DNA of 36,291 nucleotides, taken from the NCBI GenBank assembly GCA_025463305.1, contig JAOBWK010000023.1, positions 1 through 36,291 on the forward strand, given 5' to 3'. The translations under genes and the position numbers were made by a program. The stretch's first letter is position 1, and every line of letters starts with the position of its first letter. Under the pieces are notes generated by a model. The model ran no database searches and was not told where the DNA came from. It was given only the letters and a program-made list of their open reading frames with translations. Shown in pieces: positions 15,422-23,215 of the stretch. This DNA is from Ilumatobacteraceae bacterium (GTDB lineage: Bacteria; Actinomycetota; Acidimicrobiia; Acidimicrobiales; Ilumatobacteraceae).

Positions 15422-16590
15422 GCGCGCTCCTTGGGCAGGCCGAGCAGCCGCTCGCCGACGATGTTGCGTTGGATCTGGCTGGTGCCGGCGGCGATCGACA
15501 AGGACAGCGCGTACAGCGAGCGCTCGACGTGGTCGAACCGGGACAGCTCGCCGAGGTCGTCGAGCGCGAGGCCACGGCGCGCGAGCACGCGACCGGTGAC
15601 ATCGGCGAGGTGGAGCCGGGCCTCGTGGTAGCCGAGCTTGAAGATGGATCCACCGACGCCGGTCGTCCCGGTCTTCGCGGCCGTGGAGATGTTCCGCTTG
15701 GTGTACGCCCACAGCGACTCGAGGTCGGCGACGACGATCGCCAGGTCACGGCGGATCGATGCGTCGTCCCACGCGCCCGTTGCCCGGGCGACCTGGGCGA
15801 GGTCGCGGGCCATCACCATCGAGCCGAGCAGTTCGGAGACGAACGCCGTGCCGCGCTCGAACGAGAACGTCACCATCGCCACCCGCCAGCCGTCGTTCTC
15901 GGCGCCGACCAGGTTCTCGACCGGGATCCGCACGTCGTCGAGGAACATCTCGTTGAACTCGCTGACGCCGGTCAACGTCTTCAACGGACGCAGCTCGATC
16001 CCCGGCAGGTCCATCGGCATGATCAGCCAGGAGATGCCCGTGTGCTTGCTGTCCGGGTCGGTGCGCACCAGCATCTCGCAGAAGTCGGCGACGTGGCCGT
16101 GCGAGGTCCAGATCTTCTTACCGGTCACCACGTAGTGATCGCCGTCGCGGACTGCGCGAGTGCGCAGCGAGGCGAGGTCGGACCCGGCTTCGGGCTCGGA
16201 GAATCCCTGGCACCACACGTGCTCACCGCGCAGGATCGGCCGCAGGTGCCGCTCCTTCTGCTCGGGCGTGCCTTCTGCCGCGATGGTCGGGCCGGCGTGC
16301 AACGTGCCGACGAAGTTGCAGCCGACGTACGGCGCGCCCGCCCGCTCGGTCTCCTCGAGGAAGATCAGCTCCTCGTTGGCGGTCGACTCGCGTCCGCCGT
16401 ACATCTTCGGCCACGCCATGCCCGCGTAGCCGGCGTCGAACAGGCGGCGCTGCCACGCCGTGTCGTACTCGCGCTGGGCCGGCCAGTCGTCGGCCACGGG
16501 ATGCGGTGGCAGGTCGGCGAGGTTCACCCGCAGCCACTCGCGCAGCTCGGCGCGGAACGCTTCTTCGGCCGGGGTCGAACGCAACCTCAC
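15412..16590 (-). CDS. acyl-CoA dehydrogenase, long subunit of a FadE pair
   Basis: 392 residues if begun at GTG 16590 (MRLRSTPAEEAFRAELREWL); a TTG seven codons upstream (16611) is the alternative and neither has a strong Shine-Dalgarno. Motifs are CQGFSEPEAGSDLASLRTRA (127-146, FAD/substrate), GKKIWTSHGHVADF, and the C-terminal AAGTSQIQRNIVGERLLGLPKE. The MCAD-type catalytic Glu before GTS is Ala here. E245 in the segment FERG lies near the catalytic position I recall for mycobacterial FadE26-type subunits. It heads the five-gene operon with the short subunit directly downstream. The likely reaction is alpha,beta-dehydrogenation of a cyclic or branched acyl-CoA. Confidence 0.87.
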   Translation of the reverse strand: MRLRSTPAEEAFRAELREWLRVNLADLPPHPVADDWPAQREYDTAWQRRLFDAGYAGMAWPKMYGGRESTANEELIFLEETERAGAPYVGCNFVGTLHAGPTIAAEGTPEQKERHLRPILRGEHVWCQGFSEPEAGSDLASLRTRAVRDGDHYVVTGKKIWTSHGHVADFCEMLVRTDPDSKHTGISWLIMPMDLPGIELRPLKTLTGVSEFNEMFLDDVRIPVENLVGAENDGWRVAMVTFSFERGTAFVSELLGSMVMARDLAQVARATGAWDDASIRRDLAIVVADLESLWAYTKRNISTAAKTGTTGVGGSIFKLGYHEARLHLADVTGRVLARRGLALDDLGELSRFDHVERSLYALSLSIAAGTSQIQRNIVGERLLGLPKERAWT

Positions 16591-16670
16591 TCGGCAACAC
16601 CCATCTCGCAACCCCCTGCGATTGTCACTTCACTCGATTGAGCGGCAGTTCAGGACTCTATGCGATGCGC

Positions 16671-16676
16671 TACGGT
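16671..16676 (+). promoter_or_regulatory. possible -10 element, near-leaderless promoter
   Basis: TACGGT matches TANNNT and ends 8 nt before ATG 16685. There is no Shine-Dalgarno before this gene. The spacing is 2 nt longer than at the other leaderless starts in this window. Confidence 0.3.
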
Positions 16677-16684
16677 CGCGCCAC

Positions 16685-17524
16685 ATGACCGAGACACCGC
16701 ACGCCGCGCCGTCGGGCGCACCACGCCCGCCCGAGGGCGACTGGCTGGGCACGCCGTTCCTGCACTTCGAGCGGCGCGGATCGATCGCCGTCGTCACGGT
16801 CGATCGACCCGAACGACGCAACTCGATGACCCCCGCGATGTACTTCGGCGTCCGCTACGCCGTCGACCACGTCGCCCGCACACCCGAGCTGGCCGGGCTG
16901 CTCATCACCGGCACAGGCGACGTCTTCATCCCCGGTGGCGACCTCGGCGGCGACAACCGCGACGGATGGGCCGATCTGCCCAACCTGCTGGGGATGGACA
17001 ACACCCCGTTCGATGCCGTCCGCCACTCCCCCAAGCCCGTCGTCTGCGCAGTCAACGGCCTTGCCCAGGGCGGCGGGTTGATGATCGCGATGCTCGCCGA
17101 CGTCGCCGTCGCGAGTGACCGGGCCACCTTCCGTGCCCCGGAGCTGATGCGCGGCATCGCCGACACGAACTACGCGCAGATCCTGCCGCGACAGATCGGG
17201 CCGGCACGCGCCCGCGACATGCTGATGACGGGTCGCACCGTGACCGCCGCCGAGGCAGCCGAGTGGGGACTGGTGGCGCGCACCGTCCCCCACGACGAGC
17301 TCGAAGCGGTGGCGATGGATGCGCTCACCTGGTGCTGCCGATCGGCGCCCGATGCGCGCAACGAGGTGAAGCGCGTCCTCGATCGCTACTACGGCACGTA
17401 CGACCGGATCGCGATGGACGCCAGCCTCGCGGGCCCGGAGTCCGTCGAGGGGTTCACGTCGTTCAAGGAACGCCGGAACCCCACGTGGGTTCCGACGGAC
17501 CTGCGCAGCGACGGCCGGCTCTAG
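16685..17524 (+). CDS. enoyl-CoA hydratase/isomerase family protein
   Basis: 279 residues from ATG 16685. A crotonase domain follows a Pro-rich N-terminus: VVTVDRPERRNSM (36-48), oxyanion loop FIPGGDLGGD (81-90), VNGLAQGGGLMIAMLADVAVAS (123-144), and FRAPELMRGIADTNYAQILPRQIG. By hand alignment E153 keeps the position of rat E164, while the E144 position carries M133. This one-glutamate pattern suits isomerases and some specialised crotonases more than a classical hydratase. It lies divergent from the FadE operon (about 95 bp apart) and convergent with the signal-less binding protein, with which it shares the 4-bp CTAG at its stop. Confidence 0.85.
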   Translation: MTETPHAAPSGAPRPPEGDWLGTPFLHFERRGSIAVVTVDRPERRNSMTPAMYFGVRYAVDHVARTPELAGLLITGTGDVFIPGGDLGGDNRDGWADLPNLLGMDNTPFDAVRHSPKPVVCAVNGLAQGGGLMIAMLADVAVASDRATFRAPELMRGIADTNYAQILPRQIGPARARDMLMTGRTVTAAEAAEWGLVARTVPHDELEAVAMDALTWCCRSAPDARNEVKRVLDRYYGTYDRIAMDASLAGPESVEGFTSFKERRNPTWVPTDLRSDGRL

Positions 17525-18897
17525 GCGGGATCTGACACGGCGGGCGCGGGCGTCAGGTACGGCGCCTGGTTCGAGGGCCACTGCGGGCGGTGGTAGCCGT
17601 CGAAGCGCAGCTCGCCGTCGCGCAGCTCGCGGATGGTGAGGAAGTCGCCCTTGTAGCCCTTGCGGTCGTGCGGGCCGAACTGGATGTACGTCGCCGGACC
17701 GCCGTTGGTGGCCGGCATCCAGCGGATCCGCTCGATGCCCTCCTTGACCCAGCGCGGCTCGGGGAGCCCGCCGTTGGAGAGGCCGTGCATCGCCACTCGC
17801 GCCGTGTCGTAGGACAGCGCCACGACCACGTTGCGCGTGGCACGTCCGAAGCGCTCCTGCATCCGGTCGATCAGCGAGTTGTAGTTGGGGTTGGCCCCGT
17901 CCTCGCCCAGCTGATCGACGCCGTGCCAGCCCTCGAGCCCCTGCGCCCACTCGTTCGAGTTCGAGTAGAACATGAACGCGGTCCCCATCACGCGGGGCGG
18001 ATCCCAGTCCAACGCCTTGAACGCACGCGCGAAGTGGAACGTCGAGTACCCGTAGCCGCCGTAGTAGATGGCTTCGGTGCCCATGTCGCGCATCGAGGCC
18101 AGGTTCTCCTGCATGCCCTGCGGGTTGGGCTCGAGCATGACCTCGCGGGTGATCGTGATCCCGAGCTGCATCGCCGTGTAGCGGAAGTAGTCGGCGTAGT
18201 CGCGGCCCGAGGAACCGGCCTCCCAGAACAGGCCGACCTTCTTGTAGCCGTGGGAGTGCACCCACTGCGCGCACATCACGCCCTCGGTCGGCACGTCGCC
18301 GTTGGCGACCGTGAAGCAGTAGTCGGATGCGAACTTGTGCGCACCCGTCCAGCCGATCACGGGGACCTTGAGCTGGTTCACCGTGTCCTGGATGACGAGG
18401 CAGTTGTCGGAGATCAGCGGCCCGAGGACGGCGACGCACCCCTGCTCGACCAGCCACTTGTAGCCGTCGATCACCTTGCGATAGTTCTCCCGCGGCAGCC
18501 CGCGTGCGTCGGCGATGACGAGCTGCACGGCGCTGCGCGACCACACGCCTTCGTTCATGGCGTCCTCGATGGCGAGGATCGTGGGGTCGATCCAGTCGGC
18601 GAGCAGCTGGTTCAGGTCCATGTCGATCAGGACGCCGATCTTCACCGGCTCGAAGGGATCGCCCTGGGTCTGCACGCCGCGGGTCGGTGGATGGATCGTG
18701 ATGTTCTGGACGGCACGGTCGCTCTTCGCGCCGCCGCCCTCGTACCAGAGCTTGCCGTCGCCCCCGCGACCGTTCAGGTAGCTCTCGGTGCCGTAGTGGA
18801 CCGATGACACGGCTCGGTCCGCCTGAGCGATGTTCGGCGTGTCCGGCGCCGGGAACATCCGGTCCGCGTACTGGATCTCTTCGTTCTCGTTCGCCAC
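17521..18897 (-). CDS. substrate-binding-protein-like protein without signal peptide
   Basis: 458 residues from GTG 18897 (MANENEEIQYADRMF), chosen because GGGGGAG lies 6 nt upstream; a GTG nine codons earlier also gives no signal sequence. The body is a Peripla_BP_6 (branched-chain amino acid/AmiC type) fold: VKIGVLIDMDLNQLLADWID, VIDGYKWLVEQGCVAVLGPLISD, WTGAHKFASDYCFTVANGD, and TEAIYYGGYGYSTFHFARAF. No hydrophobic N-terminus or lipobox exists, so it should stay in the cytoplasm, where it could sense a pathway intermediate as AmiC does for amides. It is divergent from the catabolic operon at 19037, with a palindrome between them. Confidence 0.8.
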   Translation of the reverse strand: MANENEEIQYADRMFPAPDTPNIAQADRAVSSVHYGTESYLNGRGGDGKLWYEGGGAKSDRAVQNITIHPPTRGVQTQGDPFEPVKIGVLIDMDLNQLLADWIDPTILAIEDAMNEGVWSRSAVQLVIADARGLPRENYRKVIDGYKWLVEQGCVAVLGPLISDNCLVIQDTVNQLKVPVIGWTGAHKFASDYCFTVANGDVPTEGVMCAQWVHSHGYKKVGLFWEAGSSGRDYADYFRYTAMQLGITITREVMLEPNPQGMQENLASMRDMGTEAIYYGGYGYSTFHFARAFKALDWDPPRVMGTAFMFYSNSNEWAQGLEGWHGVDQLGEDGANPNYNSLIDRMQERFGRATRNVVVALSYDTARVAMHGLSNGGLPEPRWVKEGIERIRWMPATNGGPATYIQFGPHDRKGYKGDFLTIRELRDGELRFDGYHRPQWPSNQAPYLTPAPAVSDPA

Positions 18898-18943
18898 GGC
18901 GACCTCCCCCACAGGCGCGTCCACGACGCGCGTTCATTTCTTC

Positions 18944-18955
18944 GAACTATAGTTC
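18944..18955. promoter_or_regulatory. 12-bp perfect palindromic operator with overlapping divergent -10s
   Basis: GAACTATAGTTC is a perfect palindrome in the 139-bp spacer between the signal-less binding protein (-) and the catabolic operon (+). TATAGT occurs on both strands inside it, so it could be the -10 of either or both genes as well as an operator. The sequence is AT-rich in a GC-rich context. A TetR-type dimer is the natural candidate to bind it. Confidence 0.55.
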
Positions 18956-19036
18956 AGAGTCTCGCACCGCGCTGTAGTCTTGGTCGCGAGCCAGTCACGG
19001 TGGACGCCGGGGGTCGATGGGGATGCAGGTAGCCAG

Positions 19037-19810
19037 ATGAAGGTAGATGGTCAGATCGCGCTGGTGACCGGCGCCGGCTCGGGTCTCGGCGAGGCCACGG
19101 CGCGGTACCTCCACGGCCGCGGCGCCACGGTCGTGCTGTTCGACCTCGATCCCGTGCGCACACCCGCCATCGCGGCCGAACTCGGCGATCGTGCCATCGC
19201 GGTCATCGGCGACGCAACATCCGAGACCGATACCGCTGCCGCAGTGCAGGCCGCCACCGAAGCCGGTGGGCTTCGCCTCGTCGTCGCCTGCGCCGGCGGT
19301 GCGTCGAAGAGCGAGCGCCTCGTCAACCGTGACGGCTCGCCGCACGATCTCGATCTGTTCCTGCGCACCCAGCAGCTCAACGTCGTCACCACCTTCAACA
19401 CGGTCCGCCTCGCCGCTGCGGCGATGGCCAAGCTCGACCCCCTCGACGCCGACGGTCAGCGTGGTGCCATCGTCACCACGGCCTCGATCGCCGGCTACGA
19501 GGGCCAGATCGGCCAGATCGCCTACGGAGCCGCAAAGGCCGCGATCATCGGCATGACCGTCATCAGCGCTCGCGACCTCGCCTCCATCGGCGTGCGGGTC
19601 AACTGCATCGCGCCGGGAACCATCGGCACCAGGGCCTGGGACCAGGCGCCGGCCGAGATGCGCGCCGGGTTCGAGGCGAAGGTGCCGTTCCCGAAGCGGT
19701 TCGGCCATCCCGAGGAGTTCGCCCGGCTGGCCGAGCACCTCCTCACCAACGACTACATGAACGGTCACGTCGCGCGCATCGACGGCGGCATCAGGTTCGA
19801 GCCGAAGTGA
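19037..19810 (+). CDS. SDR, HSD10/3-hydroxyacyl-CoA dehydrogenase-like
   Basis: 257 residues from ATG 19037 (MKVDGQIALVTGAGSGLG); only a weak Shine-Dalgarno (AGGT) is visible, but the cofactor motif starts at residue 11. Motifs are TGAGSGLG (11-18), D36 in LFDLD, which favours NAD over NADP, and the S150/Y163/K167 catalytic set (YGAAK). It ends with HVARIDGGIRFEPK. Resemblance to type-2 3-hydroxyacyl-CoA dehydrogenase suggests oxidation of a 3-hydroxyacyl-CoA before thiolysis. It is the first gene of the plus-strand operon; its stop overlaps the thiolase start (GTGA). Confidence 0.87.
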   Translation: MKVDGQIALVTGAGSGLGEATARYLHGRGATVVLFDLDPVRTPAIAAELGDRAIAVIGDATSETDTAAAVQAATEAGGLRLVVACAGGASKSERLVNRDGSPHDLDLFLRTQQLNVVTTFNTVRLAAAAMAKLDPLDADGQRGAIVTTASIAGYEGQIGQIAYGAAKAAIIGMTVISARDLASIGVRVNCIAPGTIGTRAWDQAPAEMRAGFEAKVPFPKRFGHPEEFARLAEHLLTNDYMNGHVARIDGGIRFEPK

Positions 19811-21000
19811 GCACGATCACCGACCCCCACGACGCCGTCATCGTCGCCGCCGGGCGCACCGCGATCGGTCGCTCGCACCGCGGTTCGCTCGTCGACGTCG
19901 ACGCATTCGCACTCGCCAGGGTGGCCATCCAGGGTGTGCTCGACCGCTCGGGCATCGATCCGCTGCTGCTCGACGACATCGTCATGGCCGAGTCGCTGCA
20001 GGGCGGCGGCGTGATCGCGCGGCACAGCGCGGTCGAGCTGGGCCTCGCGCACGTGCCCGGCCTCGCGGTCAACCGGCACTGCGCCGCCGGGCTCGGGGCA
20101 CTGCAGATCGCCGCCTCGTCCATCCGCGCCGGCATGGACCGTGCCGTCATCGCCGGCGGCACGGAGAGCCTCAGCTCGATGCCCCAGACGCTCAAGGCCC
20201 AGCCGGCGTCAGGCCGCGACTTCCAGCCATGGATGTCGCCGAGCCACACCGCCACCGCCGATGCGCCCTCGTTCGACATGTCGATCACGGTCGGCGAGAA
20301 CACCGCTCGGCTCGCCGACGTCACTCGCGAGCAGGCCGATGCGTGGGCGCTGCAGTCGCATCAGCGCGCCGCACGTGCCACGGCCTCCGGCGCTGCCGCC
20401 GCCGAGATCCTGCCGGTCACCGTCGCCACTGCCGACGGAGCCATCAGTGTGTTCGACACCGACGAGCAGCCACGCCTCGACACCACGCTCGAGCGCCTCG
20501 CCGGGCTGAAGCCGCTGCATCCGGAGATCGACGGCTTCACCGTCACGGCCGGCAACGCAGCCGGGCTCAACGACGCGGCTGCGGCCGTGATGATCGTGTC
20601 CGCCGAGTTCGCTCAGTCCCATGGGCTCTTGCCGCTCGGCCGCATCGTCGGCTGGGCGTCCGTCGGCGTGACGCCGGAGCGCACCGGCCTCGCACCGACG
20701 CTCGCGATCCCCGAGGTGCTCCGCCGCACCTCGATGACGATCAGCGACATCGACTCGTGGGAGATCAACGAGGCGTTCTGCTCGGTCGCCGTCGCGAGCA
20801 CCCGCATCCTCGGCCTCGATCCCGAGCACGTCAACGAGAACGGCAGCGGTTGCGGCCTCGGCCACCCCGTCGCCGCGACGGGTGCACGGATGGTGGTCAC
20901 GATGCTCAACCACCTCCGCCGCACCGGTGGCACCAACGGCTGCGTGTCGATGTGCGCCGGTGGGGGCATGGGCTCGGCGATGGTGGTGGAGCTGCTGTGA
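19807..21000 (+). CDS. thiolase (acetyl-CoA acyltransferase family)
   Basis: 397 residues from GTG 19807, overlapping the previous stop. All thiolase catalytic features are present: nucleophile C92 (NRHCAAGLGALQIAA), NEAF (321-324), H353 (GLGHPVAATGARM) and C383 (SMCAGGGMGS). The length is normal for degradative thiolases. It would cleave a 3-ketoacyl-CoA with CoA to release acetyl- or propionyl-CoA. The GENTARL and DEQPRLDTTLERLAGLKP segments are typical of FadA-type enzymes. Together with the SDR upstream it forms the last two steps of a beta-oxidation round. Its stop overlaps the Rieske start (GTGA). Confidence 0.93.
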   Translation: MSTITDPHDAVIVAAGRTAIGRSHRGSLVDVDAFALARVAIQGVLDRSGIDPLLLDDIVMAESLQGGGVIARHSAVELGLAHVPGLAVNRHCAAGLGALQIAASSIRAGMDRAVIAGGTESLSSMPQTLKAQPASGRDFQPWMSPSHTATADAPSFDMSITVGENTARLADVTREQADAWALQSHQRAARATASGAAAAEILPVTVATADGAISVFDTDEQPRLDTTLERLAGLKPLHPEIDGFTVTAGNAAGLNDAAAAVMIVSAEFAQSHGLLPLGRIVGWASVGVTPERTGLAPTLAIPEVLRRTSMTISDIDSWEINEAFCSVAVASTRILGLDPEHVNENGSGCGLGHPVAATGARMVVTMLNHLRRTGGTNGCVSMCAGGGMGSAMVVELL

Positions 21001-21938
21001 CCACCAAGCGCTATCCGTTCCCCATCCCGTACGGCTGGTTCTCGCTCGGCCGCGTCGACGAGCTGGCGCCCGACGACGTCGTGCCGCTGGACCGCTTCGG
21101 GCGCGACCTCGCGCTCTGGCGCGACGGCGACGACTTCCACCTGTTCGATGCGTTCTGCCCGCACCTCGGCGCGCACTTCGCGTACGGCGGTCGCGTCGAC
21201 GACGGCTGCCTCGTCTGCCCGTTCCACGAGTGGACGTTCTCGCCCAGCGGCGAGAACGTGTCGATCCCCTACGCCGAGCGGCCCAACCGCAAGGGCCGCG
21301 TCCGCAGCTACCCGACGGTGGTCCGCAACCGCCAGCTGCTCGCCTGGTACCACCCCGACCCCGAGGTGCAGCCGATCTGGGAGATCCCCGAGGCGCTGCC
21401 CGAGGATCCCGTCGAGTGCATGCGCTTCACCACCACGATCCACACCGCGTGGCAGGAGCTGGCCGAGAACTCCGTCGACATGGCCCACTTCAAGTACGTG
21501 CACGGCACGAGCCGCATCGCCGACATCGGCGAGATGACCATCGACGGTCCGCTCCGCCAGGTCCGCAGCACCCAGGTCTTCCAGTCGTCGAAGGGCGAGT
21601 TCGAGGGCCAGATCGAGTCCAACAGCTACGGCCCGGGCATCGGCGTGATCCACTTCACCCTGATGAGCCGGGTCACCCTGATCAGCGCAGTGACCCCGAT
21701 CAGCGACGAGGAGGTCGAGATGCGCTTCACGATGTACCACGCAGCCGGCGACACCCTCGCCGGCAAGATCGCGCAGGGCTTCGGCGCCGAGGTGACCCGC
21801 CAGCTGCAGCAGGACATCCCCATCTGGGAGCACAAGCAGTACCAGCCGAGCCCGATGCTCGCCCCGTCGGAGAAGGCCATCACCCAGTTCCGCAAGTGGG
21901 CCACCCAGTTCTACGTACGCACGGAGGTAGAGGAATGA
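20997..21938 (+). CDS. Rieske non-heme iron oxygenase, KshA-like oxygenase component
   Basis: 313 residues from GTG 20997, overlapping the thiolase stop. The Rieske [2Fe-2S] cluster ligands are C54/H56 (CPHLGAH) and C74/H77 (CPFHEW). The catalytic iron site is in ENSVDMAHFKYVHG, with D161, H164 and H169 as ligands or bridge. The IPYAERP segment and CPFH-E/D-W pattern recall 3-ketosteroid 9-alpha-hydroxylase oxygenases (KshA) and related sterol oxygenases, though the protein is shorter than KshA. It would hydroxylate a ring or alkyl position using electrons from a ferredoxin/reductase that is not in the window. It is paired with the amidohydrolase directly downstream (ATGA overlap). Confidence 0.88.
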   Translation: MTTKRYPFPIPYGWFSLGRVDELAPDDVVPLDRFGRDLALWRDGDDFHLFDAFCPHLGAHFAYGGRVDDGCLVCPFHEWTFSPSGENVSIPYAERPNRKGRVRSYPTVVRNRQLLAWYHPDPEVQPIWEIPEALPEDPVECMRFTTTIHTAWQELAENSVDMAHFKYVHGTSRIADIGEMTIDGPLRQVRSTQVFQSSKGEFEGQIESNSYGPGIGVIHFTLMSRVTLISAVTPISDEEVEMRFTMYHAAGDTLAGKIAQGFGAEVTRQLQQDIPIWEHKQYQPSPMLAPSEKAITQFRKWATQFYVRTEVEE

Positions 21939-23215
21939 ACGCGAGCGATCTCATCCTGATCAGCGTCGACGACCACCTGGTCGAGCCGCCGAACATGTTC
22001 GACGCCCACATCCCCGAGCAGTACCGCGACCGCGCGCCGCGCGTCCACCGCAAGAAGAACGGCTCCGACGTCTGGATCTTCAATGGCCAGGAGATCCCGA
22101 ACATCGGCCTCAACGCCGTCGCCGGCCGGCCGAAGGAGGAGTACGGCATCGAGCCGACCGCCTTCGACGAGATGCGCCCCGGGTGCTGGGACATCGACGA
22201 GCGGATCAAGGACATGAACGGCGGCGGCCTCCTCGGCTCGATGTGCTTCCCGTCGTTCCCCGGCTTCTCCGGTCGCGTCTTCGCCACCGCCGAGGACAAG
22301 GACCTCGCCATCGCCGTGCTGCGCGCCTACAACGACTGGCACATCGACGAGTGGTGCGGCGCCTACCCCGGCCGGTTCATCCCGATGGGCCTCGTGCCAC
22401 TGTGGGATCCCCAGCTCGCCGCCGACGAGGTGCGGCGCATCGCCGCGAAGGGCGTGCACAGCATCACGTTCACCGAGAACCCGGCGACGCTTGGCTACCC
22501 GAGCTTCCACAGCCCGCACTGGGATCCGCTGTGGACCGCGTGCAGCGATCACGATGTCGTGCTCTCGATCCACCTCGGCTCGTCCGGCAAGCTCGCCATC
22601 ACCGCGGCCGACGCGCCCATCGACGTGATGATCACGCTGCAGCCGATGAACATCTGCCAGGCGGCCGCCGACCTGCTCTGGTCACGGATCCCCAAGCACT
22701 TCCCGAACCTCAAGATCGCCCTGTCCGAGGGCGGCACCGGCTGGATCCCGTACTTCCTCGACCGGCTCGATCGCACCTACGAGATGCACCACCTCTGGAC
22801 CGGGCAGAACTTCGGCGACCAACTGCCGAGCGACGTGTTCCGCAAGCACTTCCTGACCTGCTTCATCTCCGATCCCGTGGGCGTGCAGCTGCGCGGGCTG
22901 ATCGGCATCGACAACATCGCGTGGGAGTGCGACTACCCGCACTCCGATTCGTCGTGGCCGGCAGCGCCGGAGGAACTGGCGGCGGTCGCGGCCGGCGTAC
23001 CGGACGACGAGCTCGACAAGATCAGCTACCAGAACGCGATGAAGTGGTACTCGTTCGATCCGTTCCAGCACCGTGCCAAGGCGGACAGCACCGTCGCCGC
23101 GCTCCGTGCCGAGGCCGGCGATCACGACGTCGAGATCCGTCCGTTCGACAAGGGCCGGTTCACCAAGCAGGTCGGCATCGACCTCGGTGATCTGCAGGCC
23201 AAGGCCACCGCATGA
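21935..23215 (+). CDS. amidohydrolase family protein (ACMSD/COG2159-like)
   Basis: 426 residues from ATG 21935, with GGAGGTAGAGGA upstream. Metal-site residues of the ACMSD-type TIM barrel are visible: D12 and H14 (VDDHLVEPP), H213 (SIHLGSS), E265 (LSEGG) and D333 (WECDYPHSD). Members do decarboxylation or C-C/C-N bond hydrolysis on aromatic or cyclic acids and need Zn or Mn. The set of residues suggests an active enzyme, but the reaction cannot be named. It is translationally coupled to the Rieske oxygenase before it and the P450 after it (ATGA overlaps), so it probably acts on the oxygenated product. Confidence 0.87.
   Translation: MNASDLILISVDDHLVEPPNMFDAHIPEQYRDRAPRVHRKKNGSDVWIFNGQEIPNIGLNAVAGRPKEEYGIEPTAFDEMRPGCWDIDERIKDMNGGGLLGSMCFPSFPGFSGRVFATAEDKDLAIAVLRAYNDWHIDEWCGAYPGRFIPMGLVPLWDPQLAADEVRRIAAKGVHSITFTENPATLGYPSFHSPHWDPLWTACSDHDVVLSIHLGSSGKLAITAADAPIDVMITLQPMNICQAAADLLWSRIPKHFPNLKIALSEGGTGWIPYFLDRLDRTYEMHHLWTGQNFGDQLPSDVFRKHFLTCFISDPVGVQLRGLIGIDNIAWECDYPHSDSSWPAAPEELAAVAAGVPDDELDKISYQNAMKWYSFDPFQHRAKADSTVAALRAEAGDHDVEIRPFDKGRFTKQVGIDLGDLQAKATA

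Noticed and set aside
16670..18937. A 755-codon minus-strand frame across the crotonase and the binding protein
   Set aside because: It is out of frame with the clear Peripla_BP_6 protein and reads low-complexity Arg/Gly/Ala sequence; an antisense and frame-shadow artefact.
20997..21938. Naming the Rieske gene kshA and the cluster a steroid pathway
   Set aside because: The motifs resemble KshA, but the protein is short, the reductase KshB is missing, and no 3-ketosteroid dehydrogenase or Hsa ring-cleavage gene is present; the evidence does not carry the name.
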